Below, in pieces: positions 11,845 through 23,101 of a stretch of DNA of 64,000 nt. The position numbers and the translations under genes were made by a program. Each line of letters begins with the position of its first letter. The first letter of the stretch is position 1. The notes under the pieces were generated by a model. That model worked only from the letters and a program-made list of their open reading frames with translations, was not told the DNA's origin and ran no database searches. The stretch is from Cinnamomum chago (Eukaryota > Streptophyta > Magnoliopsida > Laurales > Lauraceae), in NCBI GenBank assembly GCA_038049695.1, contig CP142461.1, forward strand, positions 38,737,501 to 38,801,500, in the 5' to 3' direction.

Positions 11845-13416
11845 TTAAGGTTTGTCTAAGTATAAAACTTTGGGAATCCACCTAAGGTCTTGTGAGGGTT
11901 GAACTTTGAGGTCTAGTTTAGACTTCTCACCAACTAAAGGAGATTTGACTTGATAAATTTTCAATTTAAACTTATCACCATGATATTTAGATTTAACTAA
12001 ATTTAGCTTAGATTGGTGATTAGTCTTTTGATGTTGGTGAGTTTGTTTCTTTGGGGATTGTTTCTCTTTTCTTTTCTTCTTATTTTCTCCCTTTCTTTGA
12101 CTTTTGAAATTTAGATTTAACTTTGTAATTTTCTTCAAAAGTTCTTTCATGTTTTGACTTAAGGGAGGTAGATTGAGAAGCTTTTTGTTAATAGATTCTT
12201 TGATTTTTGGTTTACCTTGTTTAAGCCTTTTAGAATCTATCTTGGGAGACTCCTTGTTAATTGGTTTAACTTGTTTAAGCTTTATGGAGTCTTCCTTGGT
12301 TTTTAGTGTCTTACCCTTCAAGTTTGATTTTACTTTCTTTGGTTCAAAGATGGGATTAGACACATTGCTTCTTCTTCTTAGTTTGCACTCAAACCTAAAA
12401 TGCCCTTCATTGCCACAATAATCACATTTGGTTTTGGGCAAGGGAGAAAGAGTGCTAGAGAAAGAGGACTCACCTTTCACAAATGTGTTGGTGAATTTAG
12501 GGTCATAAGACATATTCCTATTAAATCCAATACCCGTCCTATCTCCATGAGGTTTACCCAATTTAAATAATTTTTCAAGTCTATCTTCACTTTGGGTAAA
12601 CTTGCACTCATACTTTTGTTTATATCCTTCAAGTTGAGTGACTTTGGTTATAAGGATTGAATTTTCATGTTTGACTTTAGAAAGCTCATTTTCAATTTCC
12701 TTATAATTGCTTAGCTCTTCATTGGCAAGTTTTAATTCATGTTTTAGTTCATTAACAACTTTAGATCCAAGTTCTTGAGTTTTTAAATTACTTTGAGCAT
12801 TAGACAAATTTTCATTGGAAATTGTCAACTTGGATTTTAAATAGTTAATGTTTTCATCTTGTCTTTTAATTGTATCTCTTAGGTTCAAATTTTCATTTTT
12901 AAGCTCATTACAATTTATCTTAATCTCATTTAATTCATCTTGAGCATTAGATAAATTTTCCTTAGAGATAGTCAATTTAGATTCAAGATTGTTAAAGTCT
13001 TTACCTTGCCTTTGTAATTGATCTCTTAGTTTTAGATTTTCCTTATTGACATTTTCATAACCCATCTTTAATTCTTTTAGTTCATCTTGAATGTTGGATA
13101 GGTTATTTAAAGAGATCATGAACTTAGAGTCTAGACATTTTATTACTTCTTCTTTCTCTCTAAGTTCATCTTTTGAAGAGGCTAGCTCTTTGTTTAGTTT
13201 ATTAGATTCTTCTTTTAAACTTCTATTTCTTTTATCAAGCTTTGAAGATAATGTATATAATTCATTATAGGCTTGTTGAAGATCATCTTCATCATACTCA
13301 TTTTCTTCCTCTTTTGAGTCAAATTGATATTCATTTAAGTGAGGGTTTGAATCTCCAATAGAAGGAAGAATGAGGGGTCTAGAAGAATCTACAAAGTCTA
13401 GCATAGTGGAGTCCAT
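11845..13416 (-). CDS. gag: Gag-like protein of A2 with coiled coil and CCHC zinc knuckle
   Basis: A structural protein of a Copia-type (Sirevirus-like) element, expected to form the particle and bind the element's RNA. The reading frame is open from 13431 (528 codons). The likely start is the sixth codon, at 13416 (MDSTMLDFVDSSRP), because the start in A4 aligns there. The first two thirds are a long acidic and basic coiled coil with repeated blocks (LTISKENLSNAQDELNEIK and near copies). A zinc knuckle of form CX2CX4HX4C (CDYCGNEGHFRFEC) begins about residue 336 of the long frame, followed by a very lysine-rich tail. The final RWIPKVLYLDKP recalls the end of Sirevirus gag just before protease, but a stop follows. 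No protease or pol follows. The family call comes from the knuckle, the tail and the primer site. Confidence 0.85.
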   Translation of the reverse strand: MDSTMLDFVDSSRPLILPSIGDSNPHLNEYQFDSKEEENEYDEDDLQQAYNELYTLSSKLDKRNRSLKEESNKLNKELASSKDELREKEEVIKCLDSKFMISLNNLSNIQDELKELKMGYENVNKENLKLRDQLQRQGKDFNNLESKLTISKENLSNAQDELNEIKINCNELKNENLNLRDTIKRQDENINYLKSKLTISNENLSNAQSNLKTQELGSKVVNELKHELKLANEELSNYKEIENELSKVKHENSILITKVTQLEGYKQKYECKFTQSEDRLEKLFKLGKPHGDRTGIGFNRNMSYDPKFTNTFVKGESSFSSTLSPLPKTKCDYCGNEGHFRFECKLRRRSNVSNPIFEPKKVKSNLKGKTLKTKEDSIKLKQVKPINKESPKIDSKRLKQGKPKIKESINKKLLNLPPLSQNMKELLKKITKLNLNFKSQRKGENKKKRKEKQSPKKQTHQHQKTNHQSKLNLVKSKYHGDKFKLKIYQVKSPLVGEKSKLDLKVQPSQDLRWIPKVLYLDKP

Positions 13417-13516
13417 TTTAATGATTTTCAAATAAGCACAACTCTAGGGTTTTTACTCTAGGTTTTTACACCTAATCAAGAGTTCCAAACACTTGATCCT
13501 AAGGGATAGAGCACTT

Positions 13517-13529
13517 GGCTCTGATACCA
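13517..13529 (-). other. Primer-binding site of A2 (initiator tRNA-Met)
   Basis: GGCTCTGATACCA reads TGGTATCAGAGCC in the element's sense, the complement of the 3' end of plant initiator tRNA-Met. It lies two bases inside the 5' LTR end, as usual for Copia elements. Confidence 0.93.
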
Positions 13530-13531
13530 AT

Positions 13532-15241
13532 TGAAAGTCCTTGGGATCCTAACCCTAGAGGGGGGGTGAATAGGGTGAGCTACAATTGTGACCAATTTAC
13601 ACCAATTTTAGCTTCTTAATATAAACTAGTCAAATGTGATGATTAAACAATCAATATGCGGAAGCTAATACAAAATCAATCACCACATAGCATGCACCAC
13701 AACACCAATATTTATAGTGGTTCGGCCAACGTGCCTACGTCCACTACCGGCTTGTGTCTCCAACACCCCACCGGATTCCACTAATTATGCTTTTTACTAG
13801 GCTAAGCAATAACCCTTACAAAGTTGTTTTTCTAGGCTAAACAACAACCTCTCAATGTGCTTTTATAGGCTTAGCAATAACCTTACAATATGCTTTTCTT
13901 AGGCTAAGCAATAACCTTACAAGTTGCTTTTCAAAGGCTAAGCAATAACCTTTACAAATGAGGATTTCTCTAAGAAGGTGTCTTTACAAAAGATCACTCT
14001 AAGAGATTACAATTTAAGCACAATGGAATTTGCCTCTTAAATAGGCTAATAGGAAAATGAAATTCCAATTACAAACATACACTAAAATAAACTAAAGTGT
14101 GTGCACAAAGTGTATGTAAGAGTTTCTTCAATCAATTTTAACAATGAAGCTTTTAAATGAATGCATGATGCATTTTAAAATCAAGGTTTATAAAATGATG
14201 ATTGAAGAGAAAACTAATCACATAAAAGATTCAAACAACTTTGAAGAATTAAGATAAACAAGTTGAGTGAAAGTTAAAGTCTAAGAACATATGTGATTAG
14301 GATAAGAGTGTGTGCAAACTAATCTAATTTACCAAGAAAGATATTGAGTTTGCAAAACAACTCTTTAAGGGCTTGAAATCATGCATAAATGAAAATACAA
14401 AGGATTTGAACATGCATGAATTTCATTTGAATGGAAATCAAAATAACTTAGAAGATGTACCTTTTAAAAACTCATGAGATTGATTTCCAAATAGCCCTCT
14501 AGCCTTTCCAACTTCTTCCCCTTTCTTTGGCTCCAAAATGCTCTCAAAAGTTCAAGTCTCAAGCCTTGAAGAAGGTTGGAAATGAATGGACTTTATAGCC
14601 AAAAAGTTGCCAACGGCTAGTTCTCGGTCGACCGGCAAAGAGGTCTCGGTCGACCGAGAAGGCACAACGGTCAGATTTCTGACCGTTGGGGCTTCAGTTC
14701 AAAAAACAGTCCATTTGCCCTGCAGTGGTCTCGGTCGACCGGCGACACTGCCGGGACACCCCCAAAAATTCCAACTATTGCATTTTGAAGATTTTCTTTG
14801 TGGAATTTTGTGGGTCACTAAACCAAGCTTAAAAACATGTTTTAAAACATTTAAAAACATGAAACACACAAAGCCTAAAATGATTCAAAGGTTTAAAACC
14901 AAAGGCTAGCTTGATTTGATAAAACTCTTTTCAAATGAAAATGCATACAAAAATGATTCTTTTTGTGAAGAATGTATGCAAGGCTCAAACCTACAAACTC
15001 AAGATGATTTTCCAAATATAATGCACAAGGATATAGGTTTTCAAAAGAGTTTGGGTTTCAAAACTAATGCATCCAAGTTTAAAACCAAAACATGCATATA
15101 ACAAATACTTTTCCAAATCTTAAAAGCTATGCATGTATAAAACTAGATTTCAATGTTTCTAAAAACAATGCATGTGTGAAATATCAAATGATGCTAAAGT
15201 GCAAATGCATCCATCAAATTGCAAATACAAAATACCTAACA
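13532..15241 (-). repeat. 5' LTR of A2
   Basis: This 1710-bp LTR is the partner of 7699-9435. Differences I can see are CCTTGGG for CCACGAGG at the end, TACGTCC for TACATCC, AAGTTGCC for AAGCTACC, and the loss of one 22-bp palindrome-containing unit. All else reads the same, which points to a recent insertion. Confidence 0.93.
14622..14742. repeat. GGTCGACC palindrome cluster in the A2 5' LTR
   Basis: Three CTCGGTCGACC units occur where the other LTR of the same element has four. The missing segment is a 22-bp repeat running from one palindrome to the next. Confidence 0.88.
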
Positions 15242-15385
15242 AGAAGATGGATTTGATTTCTAGTATGGTTTCTACACATATAACTAAGATCACAACCATA
15301 CATAGAACGATTTGACATTTGCATAGAGAGGATCAATCAACACTCAAGATCTAACTCATACCATATCATCAATAAAGAATATAAC
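15242..15385 (-). mobile_element. A1 interior fragment between A2 and B3
   Basis: This continues the A1 interior after the A2 TSD. ATGGATTTGATTTCTAGTATGG matches the equivalent place in A2 (11078-11100), with small differences. It ends with ATAAC, the left copy of the B3 target-site duplication. Confidence 0.85.
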
Positions 15386-17913
15386 TGTCGCGACCCCGGA
15401 CCGGGAAATCCTAATCCGGGATCGCGACATTAGTGAATGATGATTGATGATGATTATCTACATCCACAATATACAACTTATTTAATTTCCCACAGGTGTC
15501 CGCGGTGAGGATATCACAACCTTGCATGAATGTTTCTTTTGAGTGCGGAAGCGTGTAGCAAATCAAATAGTAGACTATCTCTAGTCATGCAAGTATTAAC
15601 ATTAAATATCAAAACTGTATCAGAATGAGCAATGATCTATAGCATGATTCCCAAAAGTTGTTAAAGTTAGACAAAATAACATTTAGTTACATTCCCCAAA
15701 ATTAGAGGCCAACAAAGGCCAATATTACAAAATAATAACCCAAAAGAATGGTTAATAACTTCTCCCCAAAATTTTACGCCTCTTGTAGCAATCCGATGTC
15801 TACATGACATCGTCAGCACGCCACTCAACTAGAGGTTGCGGCTCACCTACCGCCTCCTCCGGCTCCTCCTCAAGGAAACCGGCAAAGGGACCTGAGTACC
15901 AAAGCAAAGGATCAGACACGACGGTCTGGCAAGAGAGTGAAAAGATGAAGCAACATATAATAGGTGAAATATCTCGAAAAGCAAGGAAATCTGTTTAAGC
16001 AAGAACTCTCACAAAATAGATAAATCATTTGCTAGAAAACATGTAAACAAGATAAGACATATGAGGTAACCAAGGAATCGGGAATAACAGATCATGTAAA
16101 GTAAATCTTGGAAATGAAGAAATAAAATGAACTATTACAATTCCGGGAAAATATTGATTTCAAGATCTATTTAAGTGAATAGGGGTCCCGTATGTCGATT
16201 ATTGAAATGATTTGGTACTCTTTGAGTTTGAAGACATTTCGGGCTCCTTATGCACTTTTACGATCTTTAAAACTTAACATGAGCTTATGGATAGTACTAG
16301 ATGCTATGATAGAAAAATCAAGACTATAAACGGTCCATCCTAAGTATGATGTCAACCCGGAACCATCGAGCAACCTACTCAGTCACCGAAAGGAATAGAA
16401 TTCGCGATACCCAAGGAAATAGACTTTGTATTTAGGTATGAAGAAGGTATCGTGTCATTCCATCCCGTTCAAGATTGAAATAGATTGAACTTCGATGCCT
16501 CCGAACCAACCGTGAAGAGCTTCGGCTCAAGACGTCCTCACATATGGTCAAATGAGTCCAAGGAGGGTAGCCAAGGTCCACCAAAAAAATAAATATCAAA
16601 ACCCACTGGATCGCCCGAAATTTCTGTACCAGCTATGCACAGAGTCCGATCGATCGGCTCAAAAAGCCTTACAGTTAAAGACAGACCGATCGATCGGCCT
16701 GTAGGTCCGATCGATCGGACCTGGGCGTGAAGCATTTCCGGGAACTTGATTTTTCTCCTTTTTGTTTCCTTTCCTTCCAACACATGATCAACCACATAGA
16801 ACCATAAACAAGATGGCTTAAACACATGATTCCAAGACATTAAATGAGGCTTTCAAGATGCATTAAGATCATTTATTCCAACCATGAAAAATCAATAAAA
16901 GCAATCAATGAAAGCATGAAAATCCATAAATGCTTCACCAAACCATTTGAAACTTAAAACATCCAATCATTCACTTGCCTCAAGTCCAAGCTAGCCAAAA
17001 CCAAGCCTCTACTCACTTCTTAAGCTCACTTCCAAGCTACAATAAAAAACCCCCAAAACAAACCCTAAAATGGGTCAAACAATGAAATGACAAGGAAACC
17101 TTTCAATAATAAAGGTGGAGCTTCTCTAAGGCTATAGGAACACAAATCTAGAAGATGAAGAAGAACACTTTCTTGGATGACCTTCAAATGGAGAGAGCTA
17201 TCTCAAAGGGAGTCTCAAAGTTGATGGATTCTTCTACAAAAGGTATCAAAGTGAAGCTTGCTAGATGAGGAAGAGATTGGTGATCTCCATTTCGAGTTTG
17301 GTGCAAGATTGGTGAGGATTTGAGATGGAGAAGCAAGAAGAAGAAGAGAAAGCAAGAAAACCCTAGACTCTCCTCTTGTGCTGGAAAATGAAAATGGAAA
17401 AGGAAGGGGAAGGGTCTCCTTTGTTAACAATTGAGAGGTTGGGGCCCACAATTTAAGGAACTAATTTGGCTGAAATCATCTCTCTCGGGTCCTCGGATGA
17501 ATTCGACGAAGAAGGAAGAAATGTTCGTCGAAATATCTAGTTTCCAAAAAGTGTATGTTTCGCGGGTTTCGAGAATATTAAGTTTTGGGTACAGATTTGG
17601 TGTGAAATGACTGTTTTACCCTCAAGGCTATGAAATCGGGTTTCGGGATCAACATGAAAGTTGTAGGGATCATCAAAACGAGTAAAACGGGATTAAAATC
17701 ATGAATGCAAACATCTCCGATGAAACCTCAAACAATAGCAATGTCATGAAAAGGAACCCCCAAAGGGCCCTACTAACACAAAGCACATCAAAATCCCCAA
17801 AACTATATCAAAAGCTATTCCAAACCCAACTTAGCCAAAAACACTAATCAAGCTTAGCACTAACATGCAACTTAATTAGCACTAATCGGGTTCACTCGGG
17901 TCGGGGTCTTACA
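15386..17913 (-). mobile_element. B3: solo B-family LTR, minus strand
   Basis: The 2528-bp sequence TGTCGCGACC...GGTCTTACA is flanked by the TSD ATAAC (15381-15385 and 17914-17918). No internal region or second LTR exists, so it is a solo LTR, the usual product of recombination between the two LTRs of one element. The left end includes an inverted pair, CGGGAAATCCTAATCCGGGAT. It shares long stretches with B4 (for example 16240-16500 with 28680-28960, reversed). It lacks the block of roughly 105-bp repeats seen in B4. Confidence 0.93.
16645..16722. repeat. CGATCGATCG palindrome cluster in B3
   Basis: Three copies of CCGATCGATCGG occur: two in the form GTCCGATCGATCGG and one in ACCGATCGATCGGCCT. 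B1 and B2 carry CGCTCGAGCG in the equivalent stretch. Confidence 0.88.
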
Positions 17914-18214
17914 ATAACTAAGCAAGCACAAGAAGGTATGGAGTTAAAGGGACATCATGGATCGCAAAAAGATGAAGATGGATCACATATATGGATATAC
18001 CTATTAAGAACAATGGATTAATTCCAATTCATCTAAAATGATCCATTAACCTATCATGCAATATCTACACTCTTAGCAAATGTACTAAGCTTACAATGCA
18101 ATGGAAAAAGGATATGAGGTTTATACCAAATGAACTTAGCACATTAAATCACATATGTACTTATTAGGCTCAAATGATAATAAAACAAAGGATTTTACTA
18201 AAATGCACATAAAC
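17914..18214 (-). mobile_element. A1 interior fragment between B3 and TRIM
   Basis: AT-rich, non-coding sequence of the A family, continuing A1 after the B3 TSD. It ends with TAAAC (18210-18214), the left TSD of the TRIM. Confidence 0.75.
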
Positions 18215-18388
18215 TGTGACGCCCCGGAGTCCCACATTGACTATAGAGAGGAAAGTGAATGGGATTATATGTAGAGGTTACCCCCTTACCTTGCATGAGG
18301 CCTTCTAATGGGCCATCAGAAGCAAAACCGTGAGGCCTGTGGGCCAAAGCGGACAATATCATGCATGTGTGAAGGGTGGGGCGTTACA
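18215..18388 (+). repeat. 5' LTR of the TRIM
   Basis: 174 bp, with TG...CA ends. It carries the short inverted ends TGTGACGCCCC and GGGGCGTTACA, a stronger terminal inverted match than usual. Confidence 0.94.
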
Positions 18389-18390
18389 AA

Positions 18391-18403
18391 TGGTATCAGA
18401 GCC
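18391..18403 (+). other. Primer-binding site of the TRIM
   Basis: TGGTATCAGAGCC, complementary to the 3' end of initiator tRNA-Met, two bases after the LTR. Confidence 0.93.
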
Positions 18404-18548
18404 GACTCTCGACTAGTTCGAGTGTGGGTCCCCTACCGTGGCCTGATGCAAGTGGGCGGGTCTCCATGTGGGCGGGCCAAGAGGGCTGGCAGGCTACAGA
18501 GACTGGCAGGCTACTGCACAGGGATGTGCAGCCTTAAGGGGGGTGGAT

Positions 18549-18722
18549 TGTGACGCCCCGGAGTCCCACATCGACTATAGAGAGGAAAGTGAATGGGATT
18601 ATATGTAGAGGTTACCCCCTTACCTTGCATGAGGCCTTCTGATGGGTCATCAGAAGCAAAACCGTGAGGCCTGTGGGCCAAAGCAGACAATATCATGCAT
18701 GTGTGAAGGGTGGGGCGTTACA
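18549..18722 (+). repeat. 3' LTR of the TRIM
   Basis: 174 bp, near-identical to 18215-18388. Visible differences are CATCGAC for CATTGAC, CTGATGGGTC for CTAATGGGCC, and AGCAG for AGCGG. Confidence 0.94.
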
Positions 18723-19834
18723 TAAACAATCATCAATTTGCATTAATGAAAAAATATACCAAGTTAGGCACAAATATGCAAATCAATGAAACCATATCCA
18801 ACCATGCAATGTAAGAAATCAAAATCAATTTGCATAAAAAGAACGTAACTAAATGAGCAAAGATGCAAATTGTTTGTAAAAATTATTTCCTTCCAAATGA
18901 TATAATCATAATTAAGCACAAGGAAATAAATTCAAGGAAAATTCTTCTATAAATACAACCAATAAAGCTTAGAACATTTTCCAAAGTTTTTCAAATCACT
19001 TCAATATTTACAATTCCAACAAAGAATCATTTATAGAATTATGAACAAGCAATTTTGAAAAACATGAAGTGTACTACTATAAAATTTTCAATTTGTATTC
19101 TAAATATGACAATAGACACTCATACAAATTGAACACATATTTTCCATACCAAGAGATATAACTTTGAAAAATCAATGGAAAACTTAAATTGCTTCACATC
19201 ATTTGATTTACAAAAAAGATCTAACTATGACATACATCAAATGATTTTCCAACATCAATTGATCATGAAAAATCTAGCTATGAAAGCTTTTGTAATCACA
19301 ATCAATTGATCATGAATAGATATGCACTACAAGAGATATAACTATATGAACAAAATGCAAATCCATCATGAGAATATTGCAATCAACGGATTTTGAAAAC
19401 CATGAGATATAACTTAAAAGTTCACGAAGAAAAAATCAAATGATCACAAAGAAACATTGAATTTTAAAAGATGTGACTATAAAGAAACAAAATGCAAATG
19501 TAACAGGACCAACAAAAAGATTTAACTAAAAAGGATAGGTTGGTCTAGAGAGGATCAAGGCCTTAAGGTTAGTCTAAATGTGTACCAATGAAGATTCACC
19601 TAAGCTCTTGATAAGGATGTCCTTGAGAGTTCACTTGAGGACTCACCAACTCTTGGAGATATAACTCGAAAAACTTAGAGTGGTGCAATGATACTTGGGG
19701 AAATTTCATTTTTGATCATAGTGGAAATCATTACAAAGATATGCAATAAAACACAACACTAGGGTTCTAATCTAGAAAGGATCAACTCCGGGTTGTTAAG
19801 CCCTAAAATGGAGTAACCTCGCTCTGATACCAAT
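18723..19834 (-). mobile_element. A1 interior (5' part) with gag deleted
   Basis: From 18723 to about 19560 it follows the A2 interior (11130-11850 region), including the recurring GATATAACTA words. The phrase GGATAGGTTGGTC...AAGGCCTTAAGG marks the point where gag ends in A2. From there to the primer site only about 240 bases remain, with scraps such as CTCACCAACT that recall the gag tail. The gag knuckle and coiled coil are gone. Confidence 0.8.
19821..19832 (-). other. Primer-binding site of A1
   Basis: GCTCTGATACCA is the reversed initiator-Met primer site, two bases from the LTR end at 19835. Confidence 0.88.
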
Positions 19835-21739
19835 TGAAAGTCCGGGGATCCGAACCCTAGAGGGGGGGCGGTGAATAGGGTGAGCTTCAATTATGACCAA
19901 TTTTAACTTAATTTTAGCTTCTTTAAATCCAACTAGTCACAAGTGGTGATTAAGTAAATAAATGCAGAAGCTTACAAAAACAATCACCACAAAGCATGCA
20001 CCATCACACAAGGATTTATAGTGGTTCGGCCTCAATGCCTACATCCACTACCGGCTTGTGATCCAACACCCCACCGGATTTCCACTATTTATGCTTTTAA
20101 ATAGGCTAAGCAATAACCTTTACAATGATGTTTTTCAAGGCTTAACATCAACCTAGTACACTCTGCTTTTCTTAGGATAAGCAATAACCTCTTCAACCAA
20201 AAGGTTGGTTATCTCTCTAAGTAGTGTCTCTAATACACTTGATGGAGATACAATTTATAGCTCGTTACAATGCCTCTTAATTAGGCGGATATGAAAGTGA
20301 AAAACTAATTCATACACACACACTATGTATGCAAAGATGAATGCTCAATGTGTATGTATGATGTCCTCAATCATTTTTAAAATGAAAGCTCATAAATGTA
20401 TGCCTAAGGCTTTTGAAAGTTTTAGCTCATAAAAACATTTATGATTGAGGAAAGAATGCACGTCACGTGTTAAAAATAACTTGTAAAAGATATACATTTG
20501 TATCCTAAACAAGTTGTGAAATTCTAAGTACAAAACATGTGATGCATAGGGATGTCAATCAAATTAACAATGTAGCTCAAAACATAAAAATAGATTTGAT
20601 TGAAATTAGGGGACAAATTATATGTATTTATACATTCAACTTGAATATGATATACCTATCAAAGAAAGGCAAGTTGTGAAACTTTAAAACAAAGATACAT
20701 ATGATTTGTGAAGTTGTTGAATCCAAAACATAAGATAGATTTGAAAGTGATTTTCTTATGATGAAAAACAACAACCAAAGATTCAACCAAGTATAGGAAT
20801 CATGTTACATATAATTTCAAAGATGTTTTCATTAACATGATTTACTTAGATATACCAATTTAAGTACTACTTGGATTGAATCAATGGTGATGCATCCAAA
20901 ACAATAAATCAATTCAAAACATAAACATGTTAAGGACACAACAAAACATAGTTTATCATGCTAGAAAACATTTACCAATAATAAAGCAAGGCGTGACAAC
21001 ATATGGTCAAGGAAAGTAAAGCTTACTTAGAGATTTAACTTCATTAATCCAAGCTTTAGCTTTCCTAATGACCCCCTTTATCCCTTAGTTCATTCCCCTT
21101 TGATTTGCCTCAAAACCACTCAAGGATGGCCTTAAAATTGCTAACTTTTGGGAAAGGAATGAACTAGAATTTATAGCAAAAAACAGCCCAATGGCTAGTC
21201 CCCGGTCGACCCCATGACCCCCGGGTCGACCTGGCCTTCACAACGGTCATAAAACTGACCATTTGACAGGAGCCAACAAATCTTTCCCGGTCGACCCGCA
21301 GTGGGCTCGGTCAACCGGGTCCCCTGTTGGGCGGGTCGACCAAGCCCACTGCGGGTCGACCTTTGCCTGGGACCAAAATCCCCTAAACTAGTAAATTTCA
21401 AAGTATTTTCAAGTGGGGACTTTAGGGCCATTAAATCAAGCTTGGAAACATGGTTTAAATCAAACTAAGAGGATTAAAAACCATATAACATAAAAACCCT
21501 AAAATGATTTGAAGGATTTAAAACATAGGCTTGCTTGATTTCTAAAACTTCTTTTAAAAAACAAATGCATCCAAGTTTAAAAACAAAACATGCATAAATC
21601 AATACTTTTACAAATCTTAAAACAATGCATGTATAAATCAAGATTTCAAGTTTTTTCAAATCAATGCATACGTGTGTAAATCAAATGATGCTTGAATGAT
21701 AATGCATCCATCAAATTGCAATACATAAAATTCCTAACA
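19835..21739 (-). repeat. 5' LTR of A1
   Basis: This 1905-bp LTR is the partner of 4126-6098. It has a single copy of the 71-bp segment that is doubled in the partner. Scattered substitutions are visible between the two, more than between the LTRs of A2 or A4, which fits A1 being the older host. Confidence 0.92.
21200..21365. repeat. GGTCGACC palindrome cluster in the A1 5' LTR
   Basis: Six units are present, two of them decayed to GGTCAACC and GGTCGACCAAG. The arrangement is the same as in the partner LTR. Confidence 0.83.
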
Positions 21740-21865
21740 TAGTTGAGGCATACCTTCATTTTGGAAAGGTTTAAGCGAAGAATTTGATGAAAAGGCTTCC
21801 GATCTGTGGAAAAAGAATGTTTTTTCTTCTGTCGAAGGTGCCTGAACGGTGAGGGAAGCAGACGT
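21740..21865 (-). mobile_element. G1 gypsy fragment (G-patch region) between A1 and A3
   Basis: TAGTTGAGGCATACCTTCAT is the reverse of 39526-39545 of G2, and the match runs on to about 39430, the stretch just before the G-patch domain. It continues, across the solo LTR A3, into 25619. The GACGT at 21861-21865 is the left TSD of A3. Confidence 0.9.
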
Positions 21866-22947
21866 TGAAAGTCCTGAGGATCCTAACCCTAGAGGGGGGG
21901 GGGGTGAATAGGATGTGCTACAAATATGACCAATTTTAACCAATTTTAACTTCTTTAAAACAAACTAGTCACATGTGATGATATTAACCAAACAAGATGC
22001 GGAAGCTAATAAAAGAATCACCACAAGCAAGCACCACAACACCAAGGTTTATAGTGGTTCGGCCTCAATGCCTACGTCCACTACCGGCTTGTGATCCAAT
22101 CACCCCACCGGATTTCCACTATTTATGCTTTTTACTAGGCTAAGCAATAACCCTTACAATGTTGTTTTTCTAGGCTAAACAACAACCTCTCAATGTGCTT
22201 TTCTAGGCTAAGCAATAACCTTTACAAAATGCTTTTCTTAGGCTAAGCAATAACCTTTACAAGATGCTTTTCTTAGGCTAAGCAATAACCTTTACAAATG
22301 AATGATTTCTCTAAGAAGGTGTCTTCACAAAAGAACACTCCAAGAGATACAATTTAAGCACAATTGAATTGCCTCTACATAGGCTAATATGAAAGTGTAA
22401 TTCAAATTACAAACATACACTAAATGAGCTAAAGTGTGTGCACAAGTGTATGAATGCTTTTCTTCAATCAATTTCAACAATGAAGCTCTTAAATGAATGC
22501 ATGATGCATTTTAAAATCAAAGCTTATAAAATGATGATTGAAGATAAAACTAATCACATAAAAGATTCAAACAACTTTGAAGAAATGAAACAAACAAGTT
22601 GTATGAATGTTAAAGTCTAAGAACACATGTGATTAGGATAAGAGAGTTTGCAAACCAAACTAATTTACCAAAGAAGATATTGTGTTTGCAACACAACTCT
22701 AGAAATCATGCATAAGTGAAAATACAAAGATTTAAGCATGCATGGATTTCATTTTAATGGAAATCAAAATACAAGTAAAGTGTACCTTTTTAAAACTCAA
22801 GCATTTGATTTCCAAATAGCCCTCTAGCCTTTCCAACTTCTTCCCCTTTCTTTGGCTCCAAAATGGTCTCAAAGGTTCATGGTTCAAGCCTTTTGAAAGT
22901 TGGGAAATGAATGGACTTTATACAAGAAAACAGTCCAAAGGCTAGTC

Positions 22948-23085
22948 CTCGGTCGACCTGCAAACAGGTCTCGGTCGACCGGGATCACACAACGGTCGGA
23001 AATATGACCGTTGGGGCTCCAGGGGCCCAGTTGCCCTGCAGTGTTCCCGGTCGACCGGGACCTCTGGGCCGGTCGACCGGCGACA
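22948..23085. repeat. GGTCGACC palindrome cluster in A3
   Basis: Four units (CTCGGTCGACCTGC, CTCGGTCGACCGGG, CCCGGTCGACCGGG, GCCGGTCGACCGGCG) lie around an inverted AACGGTC...GACCGTT pair, directly beside the TATA box. Confidence 0.86.
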
Positions 23086-23101
23086 CTGCCGGACCACCCC
23101 C

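Larger units (their letters stand above)
7699..15241 (-). mobile_element. A2: complete gag-only LTR retrotransposon, minus strand
   Basis: LTRs lie at 7699-9435 (1737 bp) and 13532-15241 (1710 bp). They are nearly identical except for the first bases, a G run, a 22-bp unit loss and a few substitutions. The TSD is AGAAG (7694-7698 and 15242-15246). The reversed primer site GGCTCTGATACCA, matching initiator tRNA-Met, is at 13517-13529, and the polypurine tract is at 9436-9449. The only real open reading frame is a gag with a zinc knuckle. There is no protease, integrase or reverse transcriptase, so this copy cannot move by itself. It is inserted in the interior of an older relative, A1, in the same orientation. 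Confidence 0.96.
18215..18722 (+). mobile_element. TRIM: miniature LTR retrotransposon, complete
   Basis: Two 174-bp direct repeats (18215-18388 and 18549-18722), TGTGACGCCCCGG...GGGGCGTTACA, differ at about four positions. The TSD is TAAAC (18210-18214 and 18723-18727). Right after the first repeat is TGGTATCAGAGCC (18391-18403), an initiator-Met primer site. Right before the second is a purine-rich tract, AAGGGGGGTGGAT. Only 160 bp separate the LTRs and no protein is encoded, so it must be moved by enzymes of another element. It is inserted in A1. Confidence 0.96.
4126..21739 (-). mobile_element. A1: A-family LTR element, minus strand, gag deleted, with three insertions
   Basis: Two LTRs (4126-6098 and 19835-21739) in the same orientation are bounded by the TSD TAGTT (4121-4125 and 21740-21744). 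An initiator-Met primer site lies at 19821-19832 and a polypurine tract (reversed CTCCCCCTTTGC) at 6099-6112. The interior is recognisable by its match to A2 in four pieces: 6099-7698, 15242-15385, 17914-18214 and 18723-19834. These are separated by A2, a B solo LTR and a TRIM. Between the primer site and about 19560, where A2 and A4 have a 1.6-kb gag, only some 240 bases remain, so this copy has no gag. The element was inserted in the old gypsy G1. Confidence 0.92.

Noticed and set aside
18215..18722. Cassandra-type TRIM with a 5S rRNA-like LTR
   Set aside because: I looked for the 5S internal promoter and the conserved 5S start in the 174-bp LTR and did not see them.
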